Below, in pieces: positions 8,281 through 15,052 of a DNA stretch of 57,046 nucleotides. A program made the translations under genes and the position numbers. The notes under the pieces were generated by a model. The model was not told where the DNA came from and searched no databases. It worked only from the letters and a program-made list of their open reading frames with translations. The stretch is from an uncultured Clostridia bacterium (GTDB taxonomy: Bacteria > Bacillota > Clostridia > Oscillospirales > Oscillospiraceae). Where the stretch lies: contig CALCRH010000030.1 in NCBI GenBank assembly GCA_937894515.1, positions 1-57,046 on the forward strand, given 5' to 3'. Positions within the stretch are counted from its first letter, which is position 1. The number at the start of each line of letters is the position of its first letter.

Positions 8281-9843
8281 ATGGCGGGCAGCGGGCGATT
8301 TTGGAGCAGTGCGGCGGTCTTGACCGCCGCCGTTGCTTTCAGCAAGGCGCTGGGGGCACTGTATAAGATCCCGCTGGGCAACCTGCTGGGCTCTGCCGGC
8401 ATGGCACACTTCTATGCCGCCTACAATGTATTTAACGTCCTGCTCCTGCTGTCCACTGCCGGATTGCCGCCGGCCATCAGCCGCCTGACCGCCTCTGCCG
8501 ATGCCATGTCCCGCTATGCACAGGTGCGGCGTATTTTCCGCACATCACTGGTTATGCTGACCGCCATCGGTCTTGTTTGCAGCGGCGTCCTGTTCCTGTT
8601 CCCCCGGTTCTTCGCCCAAGTGCTCCATGATCCTCTTGCCGCCGCCGGGATCCGTATTTTAGCGCCCTCTGTGGTCTGCGTCTGCGTCATGTCCGCCATT
8701 CGCGGCTACACCCAGGGCTTGGGAGATCTGCTGCCCACCGCTGTCAGCCAGATCATCGAGTCCGCTGCCAAACTGGTGGTGGGGCTGGTCGTGTGTATCC
8801 GGCTGTTGCACCGGGGTGCCTCTCCGGATCTGGCCGCCGCCGGCGCCATCTCCGGGGTCACGGTGGGTGCGATAGGAGGCCTTTTCTATTTGTTGTTTTC
8901 TCTCCGGCGGCATCGTCTGCCGCTGTCCGGGGATACGCCGCTGTCGTTTCGCACCACCGCCGGCATCATCATTCGGGTGGGACTGCCCATCACCGCCGGC
9001 AGCGCCGGCATGAGTCTGATCACCCTGCTGGATCAGTCTCTGACTCTCTACACCTTGCAGCACAAGCTGTTCTATACCGCGGAAGCTGCCGTAGAGCTTT
9101 ACGGCCAGTACACGCTGTCTCTGACCCTGTTCGCTCTGCCCTGCAGCTTTATTTACCCCATTTCGGCGGCGCTGATGCCCGCCATTGCGGCGGCTCGTGT
9201 CAAGGGACGCCGCAGCGCCGTTACCGCGCTGTCGGAAAACGCCATGCGCCTGACCGCTATCCTCTCACTGCCCATGGGTCTCGGTCTTTCCACCCTGGCA
9301 GAGCCTATCCTGTGCGCCATCTATCCCGCTGCCGCCGAAGCCGCCAAAGCCGCCGCAGCACATCTGCAAATTCTGGGTCTTGCCGCGGTGCTTGTCAGCA
9401 TCATGGCTATCACCGCCGGCATCTTACAAGCCTGTGAACGGGAAAAGTTTCCGCTGTTCTCCCTGCTGTGCGGCGGCCTTTTAAAACTGATCACCAACTA
9501 CCTTATGGTCTCCCGTCCGGAGATCAACGTCCGCGGCGCCGCCGTCAGCACCCTGTTCTGCTATGCGCTCATCGCCCTGTTAAATCTGCTGGCTCTGCGT
9601 AAAACCGTGGGGCGTCTGTCCCTTTTGCGTCTGTGGTGGACGCCCATACTATCCGCCGTGGTCATGTCCATGGCCGCCCGCTCCCTGTATCAGCTGCTGC
9701 TTCCCCACCTGTCGCTGTGGCTGACCCTGCTGGTGGATATTTTCCTCAGCGCCGCCGTCTACGCCGTGCTGATCCTGGCCCTTGGCGGCACCACAATTTC
9801 CGAATTTCTCGATCTTTTCCCCCGCAAATCTGCCCGAGAGTGA
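8281..9843 (+). CDS. MOP-superfamily flippase, SpoVB/polysaccharide biosynthesis type
   Basis: The product has 520 residues and about 14 hydrophobic segments along its length, beginning SGRFWSSAAVLTAAVAFSKA. This is the pattern of the MATE-like oligosaccharide/lipid flippases (SpoVB, MurJ, YtgP group). The segment KALGALYKIPLGNLLG near residue 22 is typical of SpoVB/YtgP-type proteins. In spore formers SpoVB moves lipid-linked cortex peptidoglycan precursors across the forespore outer membrane, and the presence of yabP, yabQ, spoVAC and gpr nearby makes a sporulation role plausible. Assignment to SpoVB rather than a vegetative paralogue is inference. AAGGTGG precedes the ATG and mazG starts 10 nt after the stop. 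Confidence 0.82.
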   Translation: MAGSGRFWSSAAVLTAAVAFSKALGALYKIPLGNLLGSAGMAHFYAAYNVFNVLLLLSTAGLPPAISRLTASADAMSRYAQVRRIFRTSLVMLTAIGLVCSGVLFLFPRFFAQVLHDPLAAAGIRILAPSVVCVCVMSAIRGYTQGLGDLLPTAVSQIIESAAKLVVGLVVCIRLLHRGASPDLAAAGAISGVTVGAIGGLFYLLFSLRRHRLPLSGDTPLSFRTTAGIIIRVGLPITAGSAGMSLITLLDQSLTLYTLQHKLFYTAEAAVELYGQYTLSLTLFALPCSFIYPISAALMPAIAAARVKGRRSAVTALSENAMRLTAILSLPMGLGLSTLAEPILCAIYPAAAEAAKAAAAHLQILGLAAVLVSIMAITAGILQACEREKFPLFSLLCGGLLKLITNYLMVSRPEINVRGAAVSTLFCYALIALLNLLALRKTVGRLSLLRLWWTPILSAVVMSMAARSLYQLLLPHLSLWLTLLVDIFLSAAVYAVLILALGGTTISEFLDLFPRKSARE

Positions 9844-9853
9844 GGTTACACCC

Positions 9854-10642
9854 ATGATACCGTTTCCCGAAAAAGGACACTACACCTATGCCGATCTGCT
9901 GCATATCATCGCCCTGCTCCGTTCTCCGGAGGGCTGCCCCTGGGACAAAGTACAGACCCATAAGAGCATTCGCCGGGGGCTTTTAGAGGAGGCGTACGAG
10001 GCCGCCGAGGGCATCGACCGGGACGATCCCAAGCTTCTGTGCGAAGAGCTGGGGGATCTTTTGATGCAGGTGGTGTTCCACGCCGATATCGAAAAGGACG
10101 CCGGCCGCTTTACCATGGACGACGTGTGTGACGGCGTGGTGAAAAAGCTGCTGTTCCGCCACCCCCACGTGTTCGGCACCGCCCACGAGGATTCTGCCGA
10201 AAGCGTCCTCGTCAGCTGGGACGCCCTGAAGCGGACAGAAAAAGGCCAGAAAACCACCGCTGATGCCATGGACAGCGTAGCCCGATCCCTGCCGGGGCTG
10301 TGGCGGGCCGAGAAAATCCAGAAGAAAGCCGCCGCTGACGGCTTCGACTTCGCGGATATCCACGGCGCCATGGACAAGCTTCGGGAGGAGGTGGGCGAGC
10401 TGGACGAAGCGGTACGGGATCACACCAATATCGCCGAGGAACTTGGTGACGTTCTCTTCGCCGCGGTCAAGGTGGCGCGTTTTGCCGGTGTCGATCCGGA
10501 AACCGCTATTTCCGGCACCAACGAAAAATTTATCCGCCGCTACCGGAAGATGGAGCAGGAAATTCTTGTTCAGAATTTAACCATTTCGCAACTTTCTCTT
10601 GACGAACTGACAGACTTGTGGGATAATGCTAAAGGTTGCTGA
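9854..10642 (+). CDS. mazG: Nucleoside triphosphate pyrophosphohydrolase MazG
   Basis: This 262-residue protein has the tandem MazG fold. The first repeat has LRSPEGCPWDKVQTHKS, EEAYEAAEGI and CEELGDLLMQ (residues 15-75), giving the ExxE...ExxD metal-binding pattern. The second has REEVGELDEAV and EELGDVLFAAV (about 175-215). Both repeats look intact. MazG hydrolyses non-canonical or excess NTPs to NMP and PPi. In B. subtilis the order spoVT-ytgP/spoVB-like-mazG-yabN-yabO-yabP-yabQ-divIC is conserved, and this locus follows the same order (flippase, mazG, hup, yabO, yabP, yabQ-divIC). I chose the ATG at 9854 over an upstream in-frame start that lies inside the flippase gene. Confidence 0.93.
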   Translation: MIPFPEKGHYTYADLLHIIALLRSPEGCPWDKVQTHKSIRRGLLEEAYEAAEGIDRDDPKLLCEELGDLLMQVVFHADIEKDAGRFTMDDVCDGVVKKLLFRHPHVFGTAHEDSAESVLVSWDALKRTEKGQKTTADAMDSVARSLPGLWRAEKIQKKAAADGFDFADIHGAMDKLREEVGELDEAVRDHTNIAEELGDVLFAAVKVARFAGVDPETAISGTNEKFIRRYRKMEQEILVQNLTISQLSLDELTDLWDNAKGC

Positions 10643-10698
10643 TGTCAGCCATTTGTTGATGCAATACAAAAGAAAAAATTTTTATTGGAGGATATACC

Positions 10699-10971
10699 AT
10701 GAATAAGACCGAACTGATCGCCGCTGTCGCTGAGAAGACCGCTCTTTCCAAGAAGGATTCCGAAGCTGCTGTGAATGCCGCTATCTGCACGATTACCGAG
10801 GCTTTGAAGAATGACGAGAAGGTCCAGCTGGTTGGCTTTGGCTCTTTTGAGACCAAGAAGCGTGCTGCACGCAACGGTATGAACCCCCGCACCAAGGAGA
10901 CCGTGAAGATCGCCGCTTCCAAGATTCCCGCTTTCAAGGCCGGCAAGGCTCTGAAGGACGCCGTTAAGTAA
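10699..10971 (+). CDS. hup: HU family DNA-binding protein
   Basis: This 90-residue protein is a standard-length HU. It begins MNKTELIAAVAEKTALSKKD, has the VGFGSFETKKRAARNGMNPRT beta-arm region in the expected place and ends with the FKAGKALKDAVK helix. HU is the major nucleoid architectural protein and works as a dimer. GGAGGAT precedes the ATG, and a strong terminator follows, so it is probably a highly expressed, mainly monocistronic gene. Confidence 0.97.
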   Translation: MNKTELIAAVAEKTALSKKDSEAAVNAAICTITEALKNDEKVQLVGFGSFETKKRAARNGMNPRTKETVKIAASKIPAFKAGKALKDAVK

Positions 10972-10982
10972 GATAACGACAC

Positions 10983-11012
10983 AAAAAGCGTGGGGTTGCC
11001 CCACGCTTTTTT
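10983..11012 (+). terminator. Rho-independent terminator after hup
   Basis: A perfect GCGTGGGG/CCCCACGC stem with a TTG loop is followed by six T residues. Confidence 0.93.
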
Positions 11013-11032
11013 CCTTTTCCAAGGAGGATTTT

Positions 11033-11287
11033 ATGCGACTGGATAAATATCTCAAAGTTTCCCGGCTCATCAAGCGCCGTACCGTGGCCAACGAGGCCTG
11101 CGACAATGAGCGGGTCACCGTCAACGGCCGGATAGCCCGCGCTTCCTACGATGTAAAGGTGGGAGACGTGATCGCCATTCGCTTCGGCCAGAAAACGCTG
11201 TGCGTAGAAGTGCTGACTGTGGCGGACAATGTGGGCAGGGATGCTGCCGCCGCCATGTACCGGGAAGTCATTGCCCCGGCGGAATAA
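11033..11287 (+). CDS. yabO: S4-domain RNA-binding protein YabO/RqcP
   Basis: This 84-residue protein is almost entirely an S4 RNA-binding domain (MRLDKYLKVSRLIKRRTVA... and VTVNGR near residue 30). It matches YabO (RqcP/Hsp15-like), which in Bacillus helps RqcH add alanine tails during rescue of stalled 50S subunits. It lies in the conserved mazG-yabO-yabP-yabQ-divIC order. AAGGAGG is 8 nt upstream of the start. A 57-nt gap separates it from yabP. Confidence 0.92.
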   Translation: MRLDKYLKVSRLIKRRTVANEACDNERVTVNGRIARASYDVKVGDVIAIRFGQKTLCVEVLTVADNVGRDAAAAMYREVIAPAE

Positions 11288-11344
11288 ATCGGCTCTCCCC
11301 CTCATACACATAGAACAAAACTTGTGTAAAAGGGGGAGTTTCTC

Positions 11345-11626
11345 ATGCCCTATGAGGTATCCGCCAATCCGCAGTATCACCGCATCACGCTGGAGGGTCG
11401 GGAACGGCTGATGGTGGGCGGCGTGGAGGACGTAGAGCGCTTCGATGACACCTGTATTGTTATGTCAACCTGTGCCGGAACGCTGGTTGTCACCGGCGAG
11501 GGTCTGCATATCGACAAGCTGAGTCTGGACGGCGGTGAGCTCCACGTGGACGGCCGCATCGATGGTCTGGACTACGAAGAAGATGTGGTGCGATCCGGCG
11601 GCTTTTTCTCCCGCCTGTTCACCTGA
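11345..11626 (+). CDS. yabP: Sporulation protein YabP
   Basis: This 93-residue protein matches the YabP family, with HRITLEGRERLMVGGVEDVERFD at the N-terminal end and LSLDGGELHVDGRIDGLDY toward the C-terminus. YabP is produced in the mother cell and is needed, with YabQ, for spore cortex formation. GGGGGAG precedes the ATG. The stop codon overlaps the yabQ start by one base, indicating coupled translation. Confidence 0.93.
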   Translation: MPYEVSANPQYHRITLEGRERLMVGGVEDVERFDDTCIVMSTCAGTLVVTGEGLHIDKLSLDGGELHVDGRIDGLDYEEDVVRSGGFFSRLFT

Positions 11627-12345
11627 TGGAAAACCACGTTGCTGCCCAGGCTCTCAGTCTGGCGGTCTCTCTGGCCATCGGCATTGCCGCAGCGCTTCTC
11701 TACGACCTGCTGCGCTCCATCCGGATCCGCTGGAAACGCTGGGCACCGCTGACCCATGCGCTGGACGTGGTCTATGCCCTGCTCGTTCTGTTTCTGGCCC
11801 TGTGGCTGACGTTGGTGATCGGGGAGGGCAAGCTGCGCCTATACATGATCACCGGTGCCGGCGCCGGTGCTCTTTTGTGGTGGCTTTTCCCCTCCCGCTT
11901 TCTTCGCGGCGTCTGGGATTTTTGGGTAGATGCGCTGGCAGCCTTTGTCCGATTGCTGCTGCGGCCTCTGGTCCGGTGCAAAAAAATCGGCAAAAAGGTC
12001 TTTTCTTTTCTCCGTAAATGGTTTACAATAATTCGTAACCCTGATGGAGAGGAGGCCTCCGGCATGAAGAAAAAGCGCAGAACCAACCCGCTGACCCTGC
12101 TGGTAATCGCCGTGTTATTGGTAGTTTTAAGTGTCAAAATCGTCCAGGTCTATCAAAAGGTCTCTTCTGCCAAAGCGGAAGAGTCCGCGCTGACCCAACA
12201 GCTTGCGGATCAGCAAATGGAAAACGATTCTCTCCGCTCCGATCTGAAAAAAGCCGGCGACACAGATTTTATCAAACGCCTGGCCCGGGAGCTTCTGGGG
12301 CTGGCCGAAGAGGGCGAACGCATCTTCTACGATGTGAATGAATAG
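11626..12345 (+). CDS. yabQ: YabQ-DivIC fusion (spore cortex protein joined to septum formation initiator)
   Basis: The 239-residue frame has no stop between two proteins that are normally separate. Residues 1-145 match YabQ: four hydrophobic segments, the motif LLYDLLRSIRI near residue 25, and a basic end KKVFSFLRKWF. Residues 147-239 match DivIC/FtsB: MKKKRR, one membrane segment (LTLLVIAVLLVVLSVKIV), a coiled coil (VYQKVSSAKAEESALTQQLADQQ) and the typical IKRLARELLGLAEEGERIF. The second part also has its own start context: GAGGAGG lies 8 nt before the in-frame ATG at 12064. Either one fused polypeptide or fused plus free DivIC could be made. This is seen directly; which form occurs in cells is unknown. 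Confidence 0.88.
   Translation: MENHVAAQALSLAVSLAIGIAAALLYDLLRSIRIRWKRWAPLTHALDVVYALLVLFLALWLTLVIGEGKLRLYMITGAGAGALLWWLFPSRFLRGVWDFWVDALAAFVRLLLRPLVRCKKIGKKVFSFLRKWFTIIRNPDGEEASGMKKKRRTNPLTLLVIAVLLVVLSVKIVQVYQKVSSAKAEESALTQQLADQQMENDSLRSDLKKAGDTDFIKRLARELLGLAEEGERIFYDVNE
12064..12345 (+). CDS. divIC: Candidate internal start producing stand-alone DivIC/FtsB-like protein
   Basis: Starting at the internal ATG, the product would be 93 residues, the normal length of DivIC, a single-span divisome protein with an extracytoplasmic coiled coil that partners FtsL and DivIB. The Shine-Dalgarno match GAGGAGG with 8-nt spacing is stronger than expected by chance inside a coding region. It is in the same frame as yabQ, so it would be translated by internal initiation. 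Confidence 0.6.
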   Translation: MKKKRRTNPLTLLVIAVLLVVLSVKIVQVYQKVSSAKAEESALTQQLADQQMENDSLRSDLKKAGDTDFIKRLARELLGLAEEGERIFYDVNE

Positions 12346-12348
12346 CAA

Positions 12349-12375
12349 GGGAGAGCCGTATGGCTCTCCTTTTTT
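12349..12375 (+). terminator. Rho-independent terminator after yabQ-divIC
   Basis: A GGAGAGCC-GTAT-GGCTCTCC stem is followed by six T residues. Confidence 0.9.
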
Positions 12376-12376
12376 A

Positions 12377-12518
12377 CGGCGGCACACGCAGGTGCCGCCC
12401 TACGAATTCTACCGAGCTTTTTCGCCTATCCCGTAAGATCGTAGGGGTCGATGCCCACATCGGCCCGCCGCAGCAGACCTGCAACTCGTCTCGGGCGGAT
12501 GTAGGCATCCGCCCCTGC
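12377..12518. repeat. Dispersed hairpin units (three) downstream of yabQ-divIC
   Basis: There is a CGGCGGCAC...GTGCCGCCCTAC unit, then a GTAGGGGTCGATG unit and an inverted GGGCGGATG...CATCCGCCCCTGC unit. The last border is degenerate (CCCCTGC). These occupy the first part of the 486-base gene-free stretch between yabQ-divIC and hpf. Confidence 0.8.
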
Positions 12519-12537
12519 AAATATTTCTCTCTAAGAA

Positions 12538-12660
12538 TAAAAAGAGACCGCCTTTTTCAAGGCGGCCCAAGCGGGTGGGATATTGGAAAGCTTCCTTGAT
12601 CATACTACTCCATCCCGCCGCCGTTGTCCATAGGAGCTTTTGTCGGCTTGGCACTACTTT
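12538..12660 (-). ncRNA. Candidate structured RNA upstream of hpf (possibly raiA-like); strand uncertain
   Basis: This 120-base stretch has no plausible reading frame but dense complementarity. CCAAGC (12567-12572) pairs with GCTTGG (12646-12651) and encloses a helix GGGTGGGAT with ATCCCGCC, plus a GCC...GGC hairpin, giving a three-way-junction layout. Read on the minus strand it ends in a clear terminator (CCGCCTT-GAAA-AAGGCGG then TCTCTTTTTATT, 12538-12566). GGCGGC at 12617-12622 could instead pair into that terminator. The raiA RNA class is known upstream of raiA/hpf genes, which raises the alternative that the RNA is on the plus strand. No promoter is convincing. The class assignment is inference. 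Confidence 0.4.
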
Positions 12661-12732
12661 TCCCGCTTTTGGTCGAAATGCTCACCCCGCCCCTGATTTT
12701 TGTAACTATCCTACAAAAATGTCTCTACCACC

Positions 12733-12761
12733 TTTTCAAATGTTCGTCACTGTGTTATACT
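12733..12761 (+). promoter_or_regulatory. Candidate hpf promoter (extended -10)
   Basis: TGTTATACT at 12753-12761 is an extended -10 element; TTTTCA at 12733-12738 is a weak -35, 17 nt upstream. It lies 70 nt before hpf. Confidence 0.5.
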
Positions 12762-12831
12762 GTTTTCAAGGAAAAGGGGAAACCCGTCCCCGACCCTTAC
12801 CTGTCGTTACCCAAGGAAAGGAGCAACTGTT

Positions 12832-13371
12832 ATGAAGTTCACATTCGCCTGCAAGAAAATCACCCTCAACGACTCCATTAAGGAATACGCCGAGAAGAAG
12901 ATTGCCAAGCTCGACAAGTATTTCCCCCAGGAGGCAGACGCCTTTGTGACCTTTGCCGTGGAGAAGAAGAACCGCTGTGTGGTAGAGCTGACGATCCGTG
13001 CCGCCAACGGTACGCTGTTCCGTGCTCAGGAAGAGGATCCGGACGGCGATATGCGGGGTGCCATTGATGCCGCCGTCACCTTTATCGACCGCCGCATCCG
13101 CAAGAACAAGACCCGTCTGTCCAAAAACCTGCGTGCTGAAGCGCTGCAGCCCGAGGTACCCGCCGAGTTCGATGTGGCGGAGGACGTGGAGTTCAACGTG
13201 GTCCGTACCAAGAAGTTCGATGTCAAGCCCTTGACCATTGACGAGGCCATTTTGCAGATGAACCTGCTGGATCACGCCTTTTATGTGTTCCGCAATGTGG
13301 ACACCAACGTGATAGACGTGGTCTATCGCCGCAACAACGGCGGTTACGGCCTGATCGAGACCGAGGAATAA
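12832..13371 (+). CDS. hpf: Ribosome hibernation promoting factor, long form
   Basis: This 179-residue protein is a long-form HPF (RaiA/YvyD). The N-terminal domain (1-105) has ACKKITLNDSIKEYAEKKIAKL and the RAQEEDPDGDMRGAIDAAV segment that binds the 30S decoding region. The C-terminal dimerisation domain (about 120-179) has VVRTKKFDVKPLTIDEAILQ and VYRRNNGGYGLIE. Long HPF joins 70S ribosomes into inactive 100S dimers in stationary phase or stress. AAAGGAG lies 9 nt upstream of the ATG. It is monocistronic, with its own terminator. Confidence 0.95.
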   Translation: MKFTFACKKITLNDSIKEYAEKKIAKLDKYFPQEADAFVTFAVEKKNRCVVELTIRAANGTLFRAQEEDPDGDMRGAIDAAVTFIDRRIRKNKTRLSKNLRAEALQPEVPAEFDVAEDVEFNVVRTKKFDVKPLTIDEAILQMNLLDHAFYVFRNVDTNVIDVVYRRNNGGYGLIETEE

Positions 13372-13386
13372 GCTTATCAATACCAA

Positions 13387-13415
13387 CGCGGCGGTCTTGT
13401 GACCGCCGCGTTTTT
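13387..13415 (+). terminator. Rho-independent terminator after hpf
   Basis: A CGCGGCGGTC/GACCGCCGCG stem with a TTGT loop is followed by five T residues. The identical hairpin occurs at 14084-14112. Confidence 0.9.
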
Positions 13416-13569
13416 CTGTCATCGTTCGCCGTATTCTCCGTAGGGGCCGGCGTCCCCGACGGCCCGCATTCCGTTACCCATCGGCGGGACGTCCGGAGGC
13501 CGTCCCCTACGACATTTCCAAATCACTCTTGCTATATCGTAGGGCGGGGTGAGGTCACCCCGCCCTACG
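13387..13569 (+). repeat. 183-bp direct repeat, copy A
   Basis: It includes the hpf terminator and three dispersed hairpin units. Copy B at 14084-14266 differs at only three positions that I can see (13532, 13548 and 13556 in this copy). The two copies are exactly 697 bp apart and enclose the RHH/MPDY module. Confidence 0.92.
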
Positions 13570-13626
13570 GATTCCGCCGATACTTTCCCGGAAGATTTCG
13601 TAGGGGCGACCCTTGCGGTCGCCCGC
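13440..13626. repeat. Dispersed hairpin units near hpf
   Basis: A head-to-head GTAGGGGCCGGCG...CGTCCCCTAC pair, a GTAGGGCGGGGTGAGG...CCCCGCCCTAC unit and a GTAGGGGCGACC...GGTCGCCC unit lie in tandem. The first part coincides with direct repeat copy A. Confidence 0.8.
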
Positions 13627-13629
13627 ATT

Positions 13630-13785
13630 TTATTCGTTCTCTTTCTCCGGCACCACCAATTCGATGACCGGCTCCGGCGCATTGATATATATCTCCTCGC
13701 ACTCGCGCTGTGCCGCAATGAGAATATCCACCGCGTCAGCCGCCGCCCGCGCTATTTTGAAATACATCTCTTTATAATCCGGCAT
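13630..13785 (-). CDS. Small uncharacterised protein of an MPDY family (51 residues)
   Basis: The 51-residue frame begins MPDYKEMYFKIARAAADAV, continues with a helix ending in AQRECEEIYI, and has an acidic tail (VVPEKENE). AGGAGAG lies 5 nt before the ATG. The same N-terminus and the (A/S)AQxxxEEIYI block recur in the protein at 22340-22522, which supports it as a real gene. I do not recognise a function. It is divergent from a ribbon-helix-helix gene, with the shared control region between them, so it is probably repressed by that protein. No signal peptide or membrane segment is visible. Confidence 0.7.
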   Translation of the reverse strand: MPDYKEMYFKIARAAADAVDILIAAQRECEEIYINAPEPVIELVVPEKENE

Positions 13786-13811
13786 GGCACTCTCCTGTTA
13801 TGTTTTATAAT

Positions 13812-13848
13812 ATAACATAATCATAACATATAACATCACTTTCTGCAA
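13812..13848 (-). promoter_or_regulatory. Promoter and iterated ATAACAT sites between MPDY gene and RHH gene
   Basis: On the minus strand, TTGCAG (13848-13843) and TATGAT (13825-13820), 17 nt apart, form a promoter for the MPDY gene. ATAACAT occurs three times on the plus strand at 13812, 13823 and 13830. Such short iterons suit binding by ribbon-helix-helix dimers, and they overlap the -10 region. Confidence 0.55.
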
Positions 13849-13879
13849 TCCTAAAATAGGAACAGAAAGGGGTGTTTCT

Positions 13880-14065
13880 ATGGCAAATCAGTTGGTGATC
13901 CGTCCAAAAGGGGAGGATGGCTATAAAACTTTTTCCATTCGGATCAAAGAGGATACCGCAGCGCAGCTTGACGAAATCGCCGCCAAAACAAACCACAGCC
14001 GCAACGAGCTGATCGGTCTGTTTCTGGAGTACGCGCTGGCAAACTGCAAAATCGCTGAAAAATAA
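13880..14065 (+). CDS. Ribbon-helix-helix (CopG/Arc-like) DNA-binding protein
   Basis: This 61-residue protein is a candidate RHH repressor: a beta strand YKTFSIRIKED (residues 14-24), helix 1 AAQLDEIAAKTNH and helix 2 NELIGLFLEYALANC. The order strand-helix-helix and the alternating polar residues in the strand match the RHH fold. GAAAGGGG precedes the ATG. It is divergent from the 51-residue MPDY gene and ends in the hairpin shared with hpf. It probably autoregulates the divergent pair; an antitoxin role is possible, but no toxin-like partner is seen. Confidence 0.7.
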   Translation: MANQLVIRPKGEDGYKTFSIRIKEDTAAQLDEIAAKTNHSRNELIGLFLEYALANCKIAEK

Positions 14066-14083
14066 TGCTCTACCCGGATTTTG

Positions 14084-14266
14084 CGCGGCGGTCTTGTGAC
14101 CGCCGCGTTTTTCTGTCATCGTTCGCCGTATTCTCCGTAGGGGCCGGCGTCCCCGACGGCCCGCATTCCGTTACCCATCGGCGGGACGTCCGGAGGCCGT
14201 CCCCTACGACATTTCCAAATCACTCTTGTTATATCGTAGGGCAGGGTGAGGTTACCCCGCCCTACG
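14084..14266 (+). repeat. 183-bp direct repeat, copy B (with terminator 14084-14112)
   Basis: This copy places the hpf-type terminator directly after the RHH gene and repeats the same hairpin units as copy A. It starts 18 nt after the RHH stop codon. Confidence 0.92.
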
Positions 14267-14295
14267 AATCCTATCGGAGGTTTTGGCTTTTTCTC

Positions 14296-14324
14296 TTGCA
14301 AATTTCCCCCAAACCGCCTAAAAT
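14296..14324 (+). promoter_or_regulatory. Promoter of the TRIC channel gene
   Basis: TTGCAA (14296-14301), 17-nt spacer, TAAAAT (14319-14324). The spacer begins ATTTCCCC, exactly as in the pssA promoter. Confidence 0.7.
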
Positions 14325-14353
14325 AAGACCATCTCTTCCCGCGAGGTGCTTTT

Positions 14354-14989
14354 ATGGAAGATTTCATTCTGATCCTGGAACTGATCGGTACCTTTGCCTT
14401 TGCGGTTTCCGGCGCTGCCGCCGCTATTGACACCCGTCTGGACATCTTCGGCGTGTTTTTCTGCGGTGTGATCACCGCTCTGGGCGGCGGTGTCTTTCGG
14501 GACATTCTGCTGGGCAAGCTGCCGCCTACCATGTTCTGCCAATACGTGTACCTTATTGTGGCCCTGTCGTCCTCGCTGGCGGTGTTCCTGTTTGCCCATT
14601 TTTGCCGCCGGATCTTTGTCCAGCAGGCGGAAAAACTGGCCACCCTGAACAATATCTTTGATGCGGCAGGACTGGGTGTCTTCACCGTGGTGGGCATCAG
14701 CGCCGCCATCACTACCGGATTTGGCGACAATGCCTTTTTCGTCATCTTTCTGGGCGTGGCCACCGGCTGCGGCGGCGGTATCCTGCGGGACATCACCCTC
14801 AATCGGGTGCCGCTGATCCTCAGCAAGCGCATTTACGCCGTGGCCTCTCTGGGCGGCGGTGTTCTCTACTATATTCTGTCTACCGCCGGCTGTATGCCGT
14901 GGCTCTGCGTTTTGCTGAGCATCTCGCTGATTTTTGTTCTGCGGATTTTGGCGGCTCTGTTCCGCTGGGATCTGCCCAAAGCTTTTTGA
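14354..14989 (+). CDS. Trimeric intracellular cation channel family protein (UPF0126/YadS)
   Basis: The product has 211 residues and seven hydrophobic segments arranged as two similar halves, each with the glycine-rich RD motif: GGGVFRDILLG (about residue 47) and CGGGILRDITLN (about 140). This is the prokaryotic TRIC/UPF0126 family, potassium-permeable trimeric channels of the cytoplasmic membrane. FAVSGAAAAID near residue 17 is typical of the first half. GCGAGGTG precedes the ATG. It has its own sigma-A-type promoter. Confidence 0.9.
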   Translation: MEDFILILELIGTFAFAVSGAAAAIDTRLDIFGVFFCGVITALGGGVFRDILLGKLPPTMFCQYVYLIVALSSSLAVFLFAHFCRRIFVQQAEKLATLNNIFDAAGLGVFTVVGISAAITTGFGDNAFFVIFLGVATGCGGGILRDITLNRVPLILSKRIYAVASLGGGVLYYILSTAGCMPWLCVLLSISLIFVLRILAALFRWDLPKAF

Positions 14990-14993
14990 CCCC

Positions 14994-15022
14994 TTGCAAA
15001 TTTCCCCGTTTTTCGGTACAAT
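14994..15022 (+). promoter_or_regulatory. Promoter of pssA
   Basis: TTGCAA (14994-14999), 17-nt spacer, TACAAT (15017-15022), 30 nt before the start codon. Confidence 0.75.
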
Positions 15023-15052
15023 AGAGAAAATACCAACTTTTGTGAGGAAATT

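Noticed and set aside
12409..12654. An 81-codon minus-strand frame in the gap before hpf
   Set aside because: It is composed of repeat units and the candidate RNA structure; no ribosome site or conservation signal.
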